Shown in pieces: positions 33,248 through 42,584 of a DNA stretch of 64,000 nucleotides. Position 1 is the stretch's first letter; every line of letters starts with the position of its first letter. Source of the DNA: Methanohalophilus levihalophilus. Lineage in GTDB: Archaea > Halobacteriota > Methanosarcinia > Methanosarcinales > Methanosarcinaceae. A program made the translations under genes and the position numbers. The notes beneath the pieces are model-generated. The model made no database searches. It saw only the letters and a list, made by a program, of their open reading frames with translations, and was not told where the DNA came from. Location: positions 558,001 to 622,000 of the forward strand of contig NZ_JAGGLK010000002.1 of assembly GCF_017874375.1 (NCBI RefSeq), read 5' to 3'.

Positions 33248-36200
33248 GTGTTAGGATCAAAACACAAAATTTGTGTGGTAGGTGGTACTATCAAACTCAT
33301 ACATTTTATTAAATTATTTAAAGGGGAAAAAGGGAAAAGATCTGCTTCTTCTCCAATTGTTACCCGAATTCTTGGAATAGTAGTTATTTTGCTTCTACTT
33401 ACAGGTTCTTCTGCAGCAACGGAGACCATTAATGTGGACGATTCTGGTGGAGCGGATCACACAACAATTCAGGCTGCAATCAACGCTGCTGCTACAGGGG
33501 ACACAATCCTTGTGTATCCGGGTACATACACTGAAAATGTCGTTGTAAATAAGACGGTAAACCTTACTTCAACAAGTGGAGCTTCAGTCACACATGTAGT
33601 TGCATCGTCTACAGAAGATGATGTTTTCACTGTTTATGCTGATGAGGTAACAATCTGTGGTTTTAATGTTAGCGGAGCTACTGACTATCACAAAGCAGGC
33701 ATTCATCTGGATTCTTCAATCGGCAGCAAGCTGGCCAATAACACAGCATCAAACAATGGTTACGGCATCTAGCTCTATTTTTCCAGCAATAACACACTGA
33801 CCAACAACACAGCATCAAACAACATTCTTGGCATCTATCTGGACTCCAGCCGCGACAACAATCTAATCGACAACACGGCAAACAATAATAATGGATACGG
33901 CATTTTTCTGCGTCTTTCCAGTCACAATGCGCTGGATGGAAACACGGTGAACAATAACGATGGTTTCGGCATCCTTCTGGTGGATTTTATCAGCAACAAC
34001 ACCCTGAAAAATAACACGGTGAATTACAATGATGTCGGCATCTATCTGTGGGGTGCCTACAGCATCAACCCCTACAAGGTGTACAACGATAACCACACGT
34101 TGTACAACAACACTGTGAACTACAATGAAAAAGATGGCATTCGTCTGTCCAGATCCAGCTACAATGATCTGAAAGGTAACACGGTGAATTACAATGGATA
34201 CAATGGCATATGGCTGGATGGATCCTACAAAAATACATTTACCAGCAACACTGTGAACTACAATGAAGACGACGGCATCTCTCTGAACGATTCCACCAAC
34301 AATACATTTATTGGCAACACGGCAGAAGATAATGGTTACGGCATAGGGCTGCTTTCTTCTAGAAACAATCTCCTCTATAACAACATTTTCAACAACTCTA
34401 ACAACTTCATTTTTTCAGGAACAAATACCGGTAACCAATGGAACCTCGCAAAGACTGTAGGTAAGAACATAGCGGGTGGGGCATATCTGGGAGGCAATTA
34501 CTGGCTTAAACCCGATGGTACCGGTTTTAGCCAGATTAACGATACGGATGTGAATGTTGACGGTTTCTGTGATTCAGCCTATTATCTTGATGTAAATAAT
34601 ACCGACCAGCTGCCTCTGACAAAGGGACCAGTGCTCCTCCTGAATGTAACTGATGCTCCGGGGTCCAACAATTACACAACCATCCAAGGCGCAATTAACA
34701 ATGCTTCTGCGGGGGTTACTATTCTCGTGTATCCAGGTACATACACTGAAAATGTCGTTGTAAACAAGACGGTAAATCTTACATCAACTGGTGGAGCATC
34801 CGTCACTCATGTCATTGCTGCAGATGTAAATGATCATGTGTTCAATGTCTCAAATGTAGATGATGTTACCATAAGCGGTTTCAATGTCAGCGGGGCTTCA
34901 GGTTCATGGGCTTCAGGCATCCTTCTGTACGAGTCAAGTTACAACACGCTGGGTGGCAACATGGCAGAAGATAATTTCATCGGCATCTATTTGGTTTCTT
35001 CCACCGACAACACGATGGATGGCAGCACGGCAAACAATAATAGCTACGGCATTCGTCTGTATAAGTCCAGTGACAGTGAGCTGACCGACAATACAGCGAA
35101 CTACAATAAATATGACGGTATCTGGCTGGAAGATTCCATTTACAACAAGCTAACCGAAAACATAGCGAGCTACAATAAATATGACGGCATCTGGCTGGAG
35201 GATTCCAGCAATAGCAACATATTGGCCAACAACACGGCGAACTACAATAAAGAAAACGGAATCCTTCTGTGGAGTTTCTGCAACAACAACACGCTGACCG
35301 GCAACACGGCAGAAAACAATACTCAATACGGTATTGGCCTGCTATCTTCTAGCAACAATCTCATCTATAACAACTTTTTTAACAATACAAACAACACCGC
35401 TTTTGAAGGAACCAATATCGGGAATCAATGGAATATCACAAAGACCGCAGGCACGAACATCGCAGGAGGATCTCACCTCGGAGGCAATTACTGGCTTAAA
35501 CCTGATGGTACGGGTTTTAGTCAGGTCAATACTACGGATGCGAATGGTGACGGCATTTGTGACTTAAACTATACTCTTTCTGGAACTAACATCGACTATT
35601 TGCCTCTAGTACAACCTGTTAGTTCTTCAGATTCGCCAGCTTCAAGCAGTGCAAAGTCCGGCGGTAGTGGCGGAGGAGGGGGCGGTAACACTGGTGAATC
35701 CTTTGAGAATATTCTGGCGAAAGATGCTCAATTATCAATTGTAGTTGCTGACGGTGTTTCTCTCTATGAATTTAAGGAAGAAATGTGCAACATCTCCTAT
35801 GTTCAGTTCAGGGGTGTTTCAAATACGGGGCAGATCAGTACAATTATTGAGGTTCTCAAAAATACTTCCGCACTTGTGGATTCACCAGTTCCGGGCAATG
35901 TATACCAGAATCTGAACATCTGGGTTGGCAATGCAGCCTTTGGTGACGACAAGATCAAAGATGCAGTTATCGGTTTCAGGGTTAGCAAGGAATGGCTACT
36001 GGAAAACGGCATTGAGGCATCAGCCATTGCACTTTATCGTTACAATGATGGGCAGTGGAATGAACTTTCCACCATTCAAATAGATGAGAATGACAAATAT
36101 ATTTACTTTGAAGCGAAGACTCCGGGATTTTCACCATTTGCAATATCGATTTCAATGAGTAGAGTTACTGTTGGGGAGGATGCGCTTCCTTCATCCGTAT

Positions 36201-36337
36201 TTAGTGAGAAACCTGTGGAAGATCTCAGTTCCGCAGATGATCCATTACCTGACTCGAAAGCAACTCCCGGATTTAGCCTCTTGCTTTCGGCAATTGTGCT
36301 TATCTCATTGTTTGCTATGAAAAAGAGAAAACACTAA
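33248..36337 (+). CDS. Parallel beta-helix surface protein with PGF-CTERM anchor and one in-frame TAG
   Basis: One continuous reading frame of 1029 residues except for TAG at 33770-33772 (residue 175); both halves are in the same frame with no other stop. The N-terminal part has a signal-like segment ('ILGIVVILLLLTGSSAATE'), then 'TINVDDSGGADHTTIQAAIN' and beta-helix (NosD/PbH1) repeats of the form G-I-x-L-x-x-S-x-x-N-x-L-x-x-N-T. A second copy of the opening module begins near 34640. After a Gly/Ser linker comes a PGF-pre-PGF domain (about 815-975) and a C-terminal 'TPGFSLLLSAIVLISLFAMK' tail of PGF-CTERM type for archaeosortase anchoring. The TAG replaces a codon that is TAT in sister repeats. 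It may be read as pyrrolysine or be a nonsense mutation. The GTG start is uncertain. Confidence 0.7.
33494..34830 (+). repeat. Two diverged copies of the beta-helix opening module
   Basis: About 33494-33610 and 34700-34815 encode near-identical stretches ('LVYPGTYTENVVVNKTVNLT' in both), and the DNA between matching positions is also very similar. The large protein therefore arose by internal duplication of a module and its repeats. Confidence 0.65.
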
Positions 36338-36480
36338 ATTATCCAATTAATTTTGTCATGGAAAAGCAAAATTGATGTTCAAGCAAGCCACAATCCAACT
36401 ATATTTTGGACAACATATTGCGTAATACAAGACTTTCAGTTCAGAGGAGTATCAAAAAAGAAAAAAGGAAAGAAAAGGAA

Positions 36481-37116
36481 TCACTCAAAAGTAACGTGCA
36501 TCAAATCATCCATCAAGTCGGGATGAACTGCAACTACTTCCTCTGTTGGATTTCCATTTTCAATATTTTCTTCGCCTCTTGCAGGGTCCGGCTGTCCACA
36601 GTCGAATCCACACATGAGACCTTCGTTTTCTTCGGTACCTGCATCATAGATTACTGCATTGTGCATGCCGGATGCGGCAACACTGTCAACCAGTGCATAT
36701 CCGTCATTGGTTCCCACTGCCATTCCGATTACGCTTACCAGTGATTCTTCACCGGGTGCAATTTCGACAGTTGTGAATTCTCCCGGAAGGATTGGTGCAT
36801 CAAATGTGACGACTTCTTCGACTCCATCCATTCCTTCAAGGTACTCTGCAAGTTGGGTATTGCTGCCGTATTCTGCCAGAGGCTCAAGGGCTTCTGGTGC
36901 CATTTCTCCTTCGAAGTCGAGGATTCCTTCAGTAGTGTGGACCACAACAAGTCCTGGTGAGATTGGTTGTGCATCGTGCACATTCTCAATTGTAACCTGA
37001 ACTGTCATAGGTTCTGCTGGCTCTTCAACTTCCGGTTCGGTTTCAACGCATCCGGAAAAGGCGGTTACCACCAGTGTTACCACTGCTAAAACTAATAGTA
37101 GGTTTAATTTTTTCAT
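36481..37116 (-). CDS. Spondin-domain lipoprotein
   Basis: About 211 residues from ATG 37116, which has GGGG six bases upstream; ATG 37128 would add four. Lipoprotein signal with lipobox 'VVTAFSGC' (Cys about 23), then an acidic linker 'ETEPEVEEPAEP'. The body matches the spondin N-terminal domain as found in archaea and bacteria: 'VTIENVHDAQPISPGLVVVH', 'TLEGMDGVEE'-like region, 'SVIGMAVGTNDGYALVDSVA' and 'YDAGTEENEG'. It is anchored outside the membrane by lipid or its signal. It is convergent with the beta-helix surface-protein gene. Function unknown; perhaps adhesion or matrix contact. Confidence 0.78.
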   Translation of the reverse strand: MKKLNLLLVLAVVTLVVTAFSGCVETEPEVEEPAEPMTVQVTIENVHDAQPISPGLVVVHTTEGILDFEGEMAPEALEPLAEYGSNTQLAEYLEGMDGVEEVVTFDAPILPGEFTTVEIAPGEESLVSVIGMAVGTNDGYALVDSVAASGMHNAVIYDAGTEENEGLMCGFDCGQPDPARGEENIENGNPTEEVVAVHPDLMDDLMHVTFE

Positions 37117-37227
37117 ATTATACCCCATAATTAATGGTGTTAGATTGCTACATAAATGTTTCTCATTTTATTTTTACAGTAAATTTAATATCATCCACCC
37201 CCTCATTACTGCAAAGGAGATTTGATA

Positions 37228-38214
37228 TTGACATTTGTTCTCGGGATTGAAGGAACTGCATGGAACTTAAGTGCTGCAGTTGTTGACGAAAATGACGTTA
37301 TTGATGAGGTAACTCATACATACAGGCCACCAACAGGTGGTATTCATCCACGGGAAGCTGCTCAACACCATGCACAATATGCGGGGCAGGTGATTCGAAA
37401 GCTGTTCGAGAACATTGCCGAAAAAGGTATTTCTTCTGAAGATCTCGATGCGATAGCCTTTTCTCGGGGTCCCGGGCTTGGAGCCTGCCTGAGAACCGTG
37501 GGAACCGCTGCAAGAGCGCTGTCGTTATCCCTTGACAAATCTCTTGTTGGTGTTAATCATTGCCTTGCTCATGTGGAAGTGGGAAGATGGAAAACTCCTG
37601 CTGAAGATCCGGTTGTTCTGTATGTCAGCGGAGGGAATTCACAGGTTCTGTCATATCGTAACGGCAAGTATCGCATCTTCGGGGAAACACTTGACATTGG
37701 AATCGGCAACGCTCTTGACAAATTTGCCCGCAATGCAGGTCTGTCCCATCCTGGAGGTCCGAAGGTTGAAGAATTTGCTACGGCAGCAGCATCTTATGTT
37801 CCTCTGCCCTATGTTGTAAAGGGTATGGACTTCTCATTTTCAGGTTTATCAACGGCTGCAACTGATGCACTTGTGCACTCATCAATTGAAGATGTATGCT
37901 ACTCATTTCAGGAAAACGCATTTGCAATGCTGGTGGAAGTTACAGAACGCGCTCTCGCACACACCGGTAAAAACGAGGTCTTGCTTGGAGGCGGCGTTGG
38001 TGCTAACAGCCGTCTGCGGGAGATGTTGAACATCATGTGCGAGGACAGGGGTGCTTCTTTCTATGTTCCGGAAAAACGTTTCATGGGAGACAATGGTTCC
38101 ATGATTGCATACCTTGGATTACTCATGTATAAATCAGGAACTACAATTGAAGTTGCAAATTCACATGTCGATCCTGATTTCAGGCCGGATTCCGTGGAGG
38201 TGACCTGGCTTTGA
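37228..38214 (+). CDS. kae1: tRNA N6-adenosine threonylcarbamoyltransferase Kae1
   Basis: About 328 residues from TTG 37228, seven bases after AAAGGAGA; TTG 37222 is too close to that site. ASKHA fold with metal-binding histidines in 'VNHCLAHVEVGRW', 'YVSGGNSQVLSYRNGKY', 'DFSFSGLSTAATDAL' and 'VLLGGGVGANSRLREML'. Catalyses t6A37 formation on ANN-decoding tRNAs within the KEOPS complex. The partner kinase Bud32 is encoded separately immediately downstream with a four-base overlap, not fused as in some methanogens. Confidence 0.95.
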   Translation: MTFVLGIEGTAWNLSAAVVDENDVIDEVTHTYRPPTGGIHPREAAQHHAQYAGQVIRKLFENIAEKGISSEDLDAIAFSRGPGLGACLRTVGTAARALSLSLDKSLVGVNHCLAHVEVGRWKTPAEDPVVLYVSGGNSQVLSYRNGKYRIFGETLDIGIGNALDKFARNAGLSHPGGPKVEEFATAAASYVPLPYVVKGMDFSFSGLSTAATDALVHSSIEDVCYSFQENAFAMLVEVTERALAHTGKNEVLLGGGVGANSRLREMLNIMCEDRGASFYVPEKRFMGDNGSMIAYLGLLMYKSGTTIEVANSHVDPDFRPDSVEVTWL

Positions 38215-38795
38215 GTGAGAGCATTTTACTACCTAAGGGAGCGGAAGCCGTAGTGCGGATTCAGGATGGTCGTGTAATCAAGCAGAGAATTCCAAAACGT
38301 TATCGTGTGGAAATGCTCGATGAGAAAATTCGAAAGGAACGTACACGTGCGGAAGCCAGACTGATTTCCGAAGCCCGGAGATCAGGAGTTCCAACTCCCA
38401 TTCTCTATGATGTTTACGGTTTTACCATTGAAATGGAATACATTGAGGGTCAGCCCATAAAGGAAGTGATGTCACCGGAAATGTGTGAAAAGATCGGTGA
38501 GGTTATTGGACTACTCCACGGCGGTAACATTATCCACGGTGATCTTACGACTTCAAACATGATCTGGAACGGTGAGCGCATTTACCTGATAGATTTCGGT
38601 CTTTCTTTTGTGAGTAGTAACATTGAGGATAAAGGTGTGGATGTTCATGTTCTTTTCCAGACCCTTGAAAGTTCACACAAAGATCATGAAGTGCTAATTG
38701 AGGCATTTCGCAAAGGGTATCGAAAGCAACTTGAAAGTGCGGATGAAATCCTGACAAGAGTCACAGAAATTGAAAAGCGGGGTAGATATGCGTAA
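38211..38795 (+). CDS. bud32: KEOPS-associated kinase/ATPase Bud32
   Basis: 194 residues, TTG start overlapping the kae1 stop; GGAGGTGA ribosome site upstream. Minimal protein-kinase fold: catalytic loop 'IHGDLTTSNMIW', the 'LIDFGLSF' metal motif, the hinge 'FTIEMEYIEGQPIKEVM' and a C-terminal basic 'RKGYRKQLES' segment. Bud32 drives Kae1 turnover through ATP hydrolysis in KEOPS. The free-standing form fits the size of eukaryotic Bud32. Confidence 0.93.
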   Translation: MSESILLPKGAEAVVRIQDGRVIKQRIPKRYRVEMLDEKIRKERTRAEARLISEARRSGVPTPILYDVYGFTIEMEYIEGQPIKEVMSPEMCEKIGEVIGLLHGGNIIHGDLTTSNMIWNGERIYLIDFGLSFVSSNIEDKGVDVHVLFQTLESSHKDHEVLIEAFRKGYRKQLESADEILTRVTEIEKRGRYA

Positions 38796-39333
38796 AATAG
38801 TATTTGTAACCGGAAATGCAGGCAAATTCAGGGAAGTAAAAGCTATGCTTGAAGAGCGTGGAATTGAAGCAATCCAGAACAAAGACGGATATCCCGAGTT
38901 GCAGGAAGATGATCTGGAACCAATTGCAGCATATGGGGCGAAATTGGTTGCGGAAAAACTCAAAATGCCAGTAATGGTTGACGATTCCGGTATTTTCATT
39001 ACTGTTTTGAATGGATTTCCCGGTCCTTATTCTGCTTTTGTTGAAAACAATCTTGGGAATCCACGCGTCCTCAAACTAATGGAAGATGAAACCGATAGAA
39101 GGGCTCAGTTTAAGTCAGTAATTGGGTACTGTGAACCAGGGAAAGAGCCGGTTACCTTTACAGGGGTAGTTGAAGGGGAAATTGCCTATGAAGAAAGAGG
39201 CACGGGCGGATTCGGATATGATCCGATATTTGAGTATGAAGGACAGACTTTCGGTGAAATTGGAGATGAAGAGAAAAACAAGATCTCCCACAGGCGCCGT
39301 GCTCTGGATAAGTTCCTCGAATGGCTTGACTGA
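38788..39333 (+). CDS. XTP/dITP diphosphatase (RdgB/HAM1 family)
   Basis: About 181 residues from ATG 38788 (GGGGTAGAT upstream); a TTG frame start at 38770 is less likely. HAM1 hallmarks: 'IVFVTGNAGKFREVKAML', 'VMVDDSGIFITVLNGFPGPY', 'GTGGFGYDPIFEY' and the late 'KNKISHRRRALDKFLEW'. It removes non-canonical purine nucleotides (XTP, dITP) from the pool. The 5' end overlaps bud32 by eight bases, as is common in Euryarchaeota. Confidence 0.93.
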   Translation: MRKIVFVTGNAGKFREVKAMLEERGIEAIQNKDGYPELQEDDLEPIAAYGAKLVAEKLKMPVMVDDSGIFITVLNGFPGPYSAFVENNLGNPRVLKLMEDETDRRAQFKSVIGYCEPGKEPVTFTGVVEGEIAYEERGTGGFGYDPIFEYEGQTFGEIGDEEKNKISHRRRALDKFLEWLD

Positions 39334-39384
39334 AATGCAATAAATAGGAATAATAAAACAGAATAAAAAGGCAGGAAATTGCCT

Positions 39385-40023
39385 TTATTTGATTAATTTT
39401 CTGGAATTTTCAAGCACTTGACGTGCTTCTTTTTCTTCCAGTCCCGCTCCCATTACGACCTTCAAAGCAATTTCATCAGTTATAAGATCGTATGGACTGT
39501 GAGCATCAGTATCAACTACCATGGTTGCGCCAACAAGTTTCCCGATTCTTGCAACGTGGCCGTTGGTACGATTGTGGCCGCTACGGGCTGTTATTTCCAG
39601 GAAAACATTATTTTTCACTGCATCTCTGGCTTCTTCCTCGGTTATGAAACCGGGGTGTGCCAGAATGTCCACATCGGGACATTTTGTGGCAGCAGCGTTT
39701 GTTCCCGGAGCTACAGGTTCAACTGGACTTTCTCCATGTACCACAACAATCTCAGCACCAAGCTCCTTTGCCATTTTAGCAAGAGGTGCTATTTCCTCAG
39801 GAGGCACATGAGTAATTTCGACTCCCGGAAGAACCTTTATATCATAGGATTTTTCAATGTATTTCGCTTTCTGCACACTTTTCAGTACATGCTCAACGTT
39901 GGTATAGTCCACATGGTCAGTAAGGCCGATTGCTTCGTAGCCTTGCACAATAGCCCTGCGAATGAGTTCGCTGGGAATAAGTTCTCCGTCACTGAAAATT
40001 GTATGTGTGTGAAGATCTATCAT
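39385..40023 (-). CDS. PHP-domain phosphoesterase (histidinol-phosphatase-like)
   Basis: About 212 residues from ATG 40023; ATG 40032 adds three. PHP metal motifs: 'MIDLHTHTIFSDGELIPSEL' at the N-terminus, 'LTDHVDY', 'VLPGVEITHV', 'IVVVHGESP', 'DILAHPG' and 'VVDTDAHSPYDLI'. The set is complete, so an active metal-dependent phosphoesterase is likely. Length and order resemble the stand-alone PHP proteins of methanogens, whose substrate is not established. Convergent with the XTPase gene. Confidence 0.85.
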   Translation of the reverse strand: MIDLHTHTIFSDGELIPSELIRRAIVQGYEAIGLTDHVDYTNVEHVLKSVQKAKYIEKSYDIKVLPGVEITHVPPEEIAPLAKMAKELGAEIVVVHGESPVEPVAPGTNAAATKCPDVDILAHPGFITEEEARDAVKNNVFLEITARSGHNRTNGHVARIGKLVGATMVVDTDAHSPYDLITDEIALKVVMGAGLEEKEARQVLENSRKLIK

Positions 40024-40115
40024 GAGAATCATTCCGGATGTTACTGGATGCTTTTATGATTTGTAGGATATTAGGCTTGTGGCAGTGTCAAATCTTGCTC
40101 ATTCAGATTCAGGAA

Positions 40116-40907
40116 TCATTTTTCTTCCGGCAGTTCATCGAGCTCTTCAATGACATCTGCAAAAGCGAAGTTGGGTTTGACATCCTTTATTTTGATGCGG
40201 ACTTTATCCCCCAGTTCCACGTTTTTGACAAAAACAACAAAAGTATCCACCAGAACCGCACCATCTCCACTGGATCCGAGTTTCTTAATTTCAACATCAA
40301 ACTCGTCACCTTTGCGAAGTGGGGCAGTGAGGTATTTCTTTCCAATTACATACATTTCCGCACTCTCGGAACGTGATGCTTTTGGTGAATATGATCTTAC
40401 ATAGCTGAAATTTTGTTTAACCTCTTCAAGGTAATCCTTGAACATATCCCCATGGAATACCTTGACAACAAAATGTCCGTTTGGTTTGAGTATTTTTTTA
40501 GCACATTCCAAGGCGGAAGTAGCGAGATCAATGGATCTTGCATGATCAAGGCTCCAGTTTCCTGAGAGGTTTGGAGCTGCATCACATATTACAGTATCAA
40601 CGCCATTTTCGCCAACTACCTCTACAATTTTTGCAATTGTGGTATCAGCTGTAATATCGCCTTTAATGGTTGTGACACCATTGATGGGCTTAATTGGACG
40701 AAGGTCAACACCTACAACAGTCTTGTTGGTAAGATCCCTTACGACCTCAAGCCATCCGCCCGGGGCTGCTCCCAGATCTACCACATTGCTTTTTTCATTA
40801 ATAACATGGAATTTTTCGTTAATCTGAAGCAGCTTGAATGCTGCTCTGGATCTGTAGCCTTCATCCTTGGCTTTCCAGTAATAATGATCCCTTCTGTCCC
40901 TTGCCAT
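40116..40907 (-). CDS. rlmE: 23S rRNA 2'-O-methyltransferase FtsJ/RrmJ with TRAM domain
   Basis: 263 residues. RrmJ core: 'RDHYYWKAKDEGYRSRAAFK' at the N-terminus (K-R-A-A-F-K catalytic Lys), 'VVDLGAAPGGWLEVVRDLT' (SAM site), 'VICDAAPNLSGNW' (catalytic Asp), 'KPNGHFVVKVFHGD' (catalytic Lys) and a late Glu in 'SRSESAEMYVIG'. A C-terminal TRAM domain (about 200-263, 'GDEFDVEIKKLGSSGDGAV') is added for RNA binding, as in archaeal relatives. Probably methylates 23S rRNA in the A loop. Next gene upstream on the same strand is the 187-residue hypothetical. Confidence 0.92.
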   Translation of the reverse strand: MARDRRDHYYWKAKDEGYRSRAAFKLLQINEKFHVINEKSNVVDLGAAPGGWLEVVRDLTNKTVVGVDLRPIKPINGVTTIKGDITADTTIAKIVEVVGENGVDTVICDAAPNLSGNWSLDHARSIDLATSALECAKKILKPNGHFVVKVFHGDMFKDYLEEVKQNFSYVRSYSPKASRSESAEMYVIGKKYLTAPLRKGDEFDVEIKKLGSSGDGAVLVDTFVVFVKNVELGDKVRIKIKDVKPNFAFADVIEELDELPEEK

Positions 40908-40941
40908 AATGCGTCATCCTTTTAGGTGACACTATAAATGC

Positions 40942-41505
40942 TTATGCATTTTTAAGGCTTTCCAGCTTCGAACCCAATTTAAGCACATCTTCCTCAAGTT
41001 CTGCAAAAGCTTCCGGTATCCAGGAATCGTAATCATAATAGAGATTTAGTAAATCGCTGTACTGCCTGTCCAGCTTCTCCAGAGTCTCTCCATCAGCAGG
41101 AGATTCTTTTATTTTGTTTGAAAGCCGGGTAATTTGCATTTTCAGGCGTCGTGCAAATCTGTGAATAAGCTTTTCCCGATCAAGTTCCCTCTTGTGGAGC
41201 TTCAGGATGTCCAGTGCTTCACTGAGCTTTTTTGGATACTCCGGGAAAGCATCAGGTCCCGATATGAAAAACTCCTCCTCAGGATTTTCCATTGCTTCTG
41301 GAGACATGTCTTCAATTTCCTCGTAGCTCACCACTTCAATCCAGTGTTTGGATTTTGCTTTATTGCAGAGCTTTTCAAGTTCTTCTTCAATTGTTTTTTC
41401 GTCTTCGTTCAGGAACTCTATTTCGTGGACAATCTCTTTAATTTCCTCAAAGGTTACAGCTCCAAGAGCATCTAAAATGCCAACGATTTCCTCTTCACTG
41501 ATCAT
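40942..41505 (-). CDS. Conserved-looking acidic helical protein, unknown
   Basis: About 187 residues from ATG 41505; GTG 41514 is the alternative. Strongly acidic and helical: 'EEIVGILDALGAVTFEEIKE', 'KTIEEELEKLCNKAKSKHWI', and a C-terminal region 'YSDLLNLYYDYDSWIPEAFA'. The N-terminus resembles a winged-helix-like segment; no catalytic motif is seen. Its start overlaps or abuts the stop of the aVms1-type gene, so the two are probably translated together and may act together in ribosome rescue. That link is inference from position only. Confidence 0.6.
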   Translation of the reverse strand: MISEEEIVGILDALGAVTFEEIKEIVHEIEFLNEDEKTIEEELEKLCNKAKSKHWIEVVSYEEIEDMSPEAMENPEEEFFISGPDAFPEYPKKLSEALDILKLHKRELDREKLIHRFARRLKMQITRLSNKIKESPADGETLEKLDRQYSDLLNLYYDYDSWIPEAFAELEEDVLKLGSKLESLKNA

Positions 41506-41510
41506 GCTTT

Positions 41511-42512
41511 TCACAACCTGTACCTGCGATAGGCAAGAAGCTCCTTGATGAGTTTACCGGAATCCTTTGGATCAATTTTCGCATCGATTTTTCTGGAAAT
41601 CGGGATTACCGGTAAATCGATTCCTTTAACGATTTCTTCGGCCAGAAGCAGGTCACCGCAAAGAATCATGTAATCAGGATTTTCTGCCTGTCCCAGAATT
41701 TCAATCAGGGATTGTCTCACCTTTTCAGCATGATGCACAATGTCTTCATCCCTGAGTCTTTCAAAACGTCTCTGGCTGAAGCCACCCTTGCCGTGCTTGG
41801 CTTTCACGCTGCTCCTGATGAGCCGGCTTTCCTCTTCTTCATCTTCTGATGCCAGCAGGAGTAAACTTTCGCCCGCATGTGCTGCAAGTATGAGCATTCG
41901 TAAGTTTTCTTTATCAAATACCGCTTTTTCAGTGTCAAACTGATCCGCGATAGCAAATTCAGGTGCCTTAACAGGGACAGGTGGCAGGAATATCTCCCTG
42001 ATAATTCCGGGACGATCATAGAACAGAACCAATCCGGTTTCAGTTTTAGTCTTTGAAATTGTGTTGAGAGTCTCAGGATCAATGAGCAATTCAATATCCC
42101 TGTATTGCGAAAAGGATTTCAGGTCCATTTCCGGAGGAACAAGTAACGTGATAAACTGTTCTTTCTCTCCTTTGAGAGTAGCCAGTTCCCCGAAAATATC
42201 CCGCATCCGATTGGAACTTACAGTTTCCGTGCGGGCCATGGGAATACTTTCATCCTCTGATTCCTGATGCTTTTCAAATTCGTGCTCAAAGGTCTCAATT
42301 TTCTTCCGGGCAGCTTTTAGTTTTTCTTCTGCAACCTGTCGGTCACTGACAGCGACTTTGAGTTTGCGCTCACATTTTTCAAGACGGCGGAGATCGATTT
42401 CCATTTCCAGAACTCTTGATTGCAGAGTCTCGATTTCCTGATTAAGCTCATCTTTTCCGGAGTAACGGTCAATCATTCCGCCAACCTGGCTCATGAAATT
42501 CTTTTGTACCAC
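41511..42512 (-). CDS. Archaeal Vms1-type peptidyl-tRNA hydrolase (eRF1-like)
   Basis: 333 residues, GTG start with GGAG eight bases upstream. N-terminal coiled coil about 15-95 ('LQSRVLEMEIDLRRLEKCE'). Then a VLRF1/baeRF domain with 'KEQFITLLVPPEMDLKSFSQ', 'GLVLFYDRPGIIREIFLPPV', the loop 'KHGKGGFSQRRFERLRDEDI' (the G-x-Q-like catalytic loop with Gln near residue 249), and an eRF1 domain-3-like end 'YMILCGDLLLAEEIVKGIDL'. Vms1/ANKZF1 relatives release peptides from tRNA on stalled large ribosomal subunits. Archaeal members with this loop were proposed to do the same. Confidence 0.82.
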   Translation of the reverse strand: MVQKNFMSQVGGMIDRYSGKDELNQEIETLQSRVLEMEIDLRRLEKCERKLKVAVSDRQVAEEKLKAARKKIETFEHEFEKHQESEDESIPMARTETVSSNRMRDIFGELATLKGEKEQFITLLVPPEMDLKSFSQYRDIELLIDPETLNTISKTKTETGLVLFYDRPGIIREIFLPPVPVKAPEFAIADQFDTEKAVFDKENLRMLILAAHAGESLLLLASEDEEEESRLIRSSVKAKHGKGGFSQRRFERLRDEDIVHHAEKVRQSLIEILGQAENPDYMILCGDLLLAEEIVKGIDLPVIPISRKIDAKIDPKDSGKLIKELLAYRRYRL

Positions 42513-42584
42513 TGCTTATCTCCTGGTTCCCACCGACCTATCCTTTTATAATATGCATCTTTTATATATCCATCTGGAGCGTCT

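Noticed and set aside
33700-35350. CRISPR-like repeats in the beta-helix gene
   Set aside because: The repeats are imperfect, codon-phased and encode the G-I-x-L ... N-N-T pattern; there are no unique spacers of constant length.
33947-36337. Treating the beta-helix C-terminal part as an independent gene
   Set aside because: Its apparent start is a GTG inside a repeat, without ribosome site or signal peptide; it is in frame with the upstream part across the TAG.
39418-40059. 213-residue plus-strand frame across the PHP gene
   Set aside because: Antisense to a PHP protein with all metal motifs; composition rich in Cys, Phe and Tyr is typical of a shadow frame.
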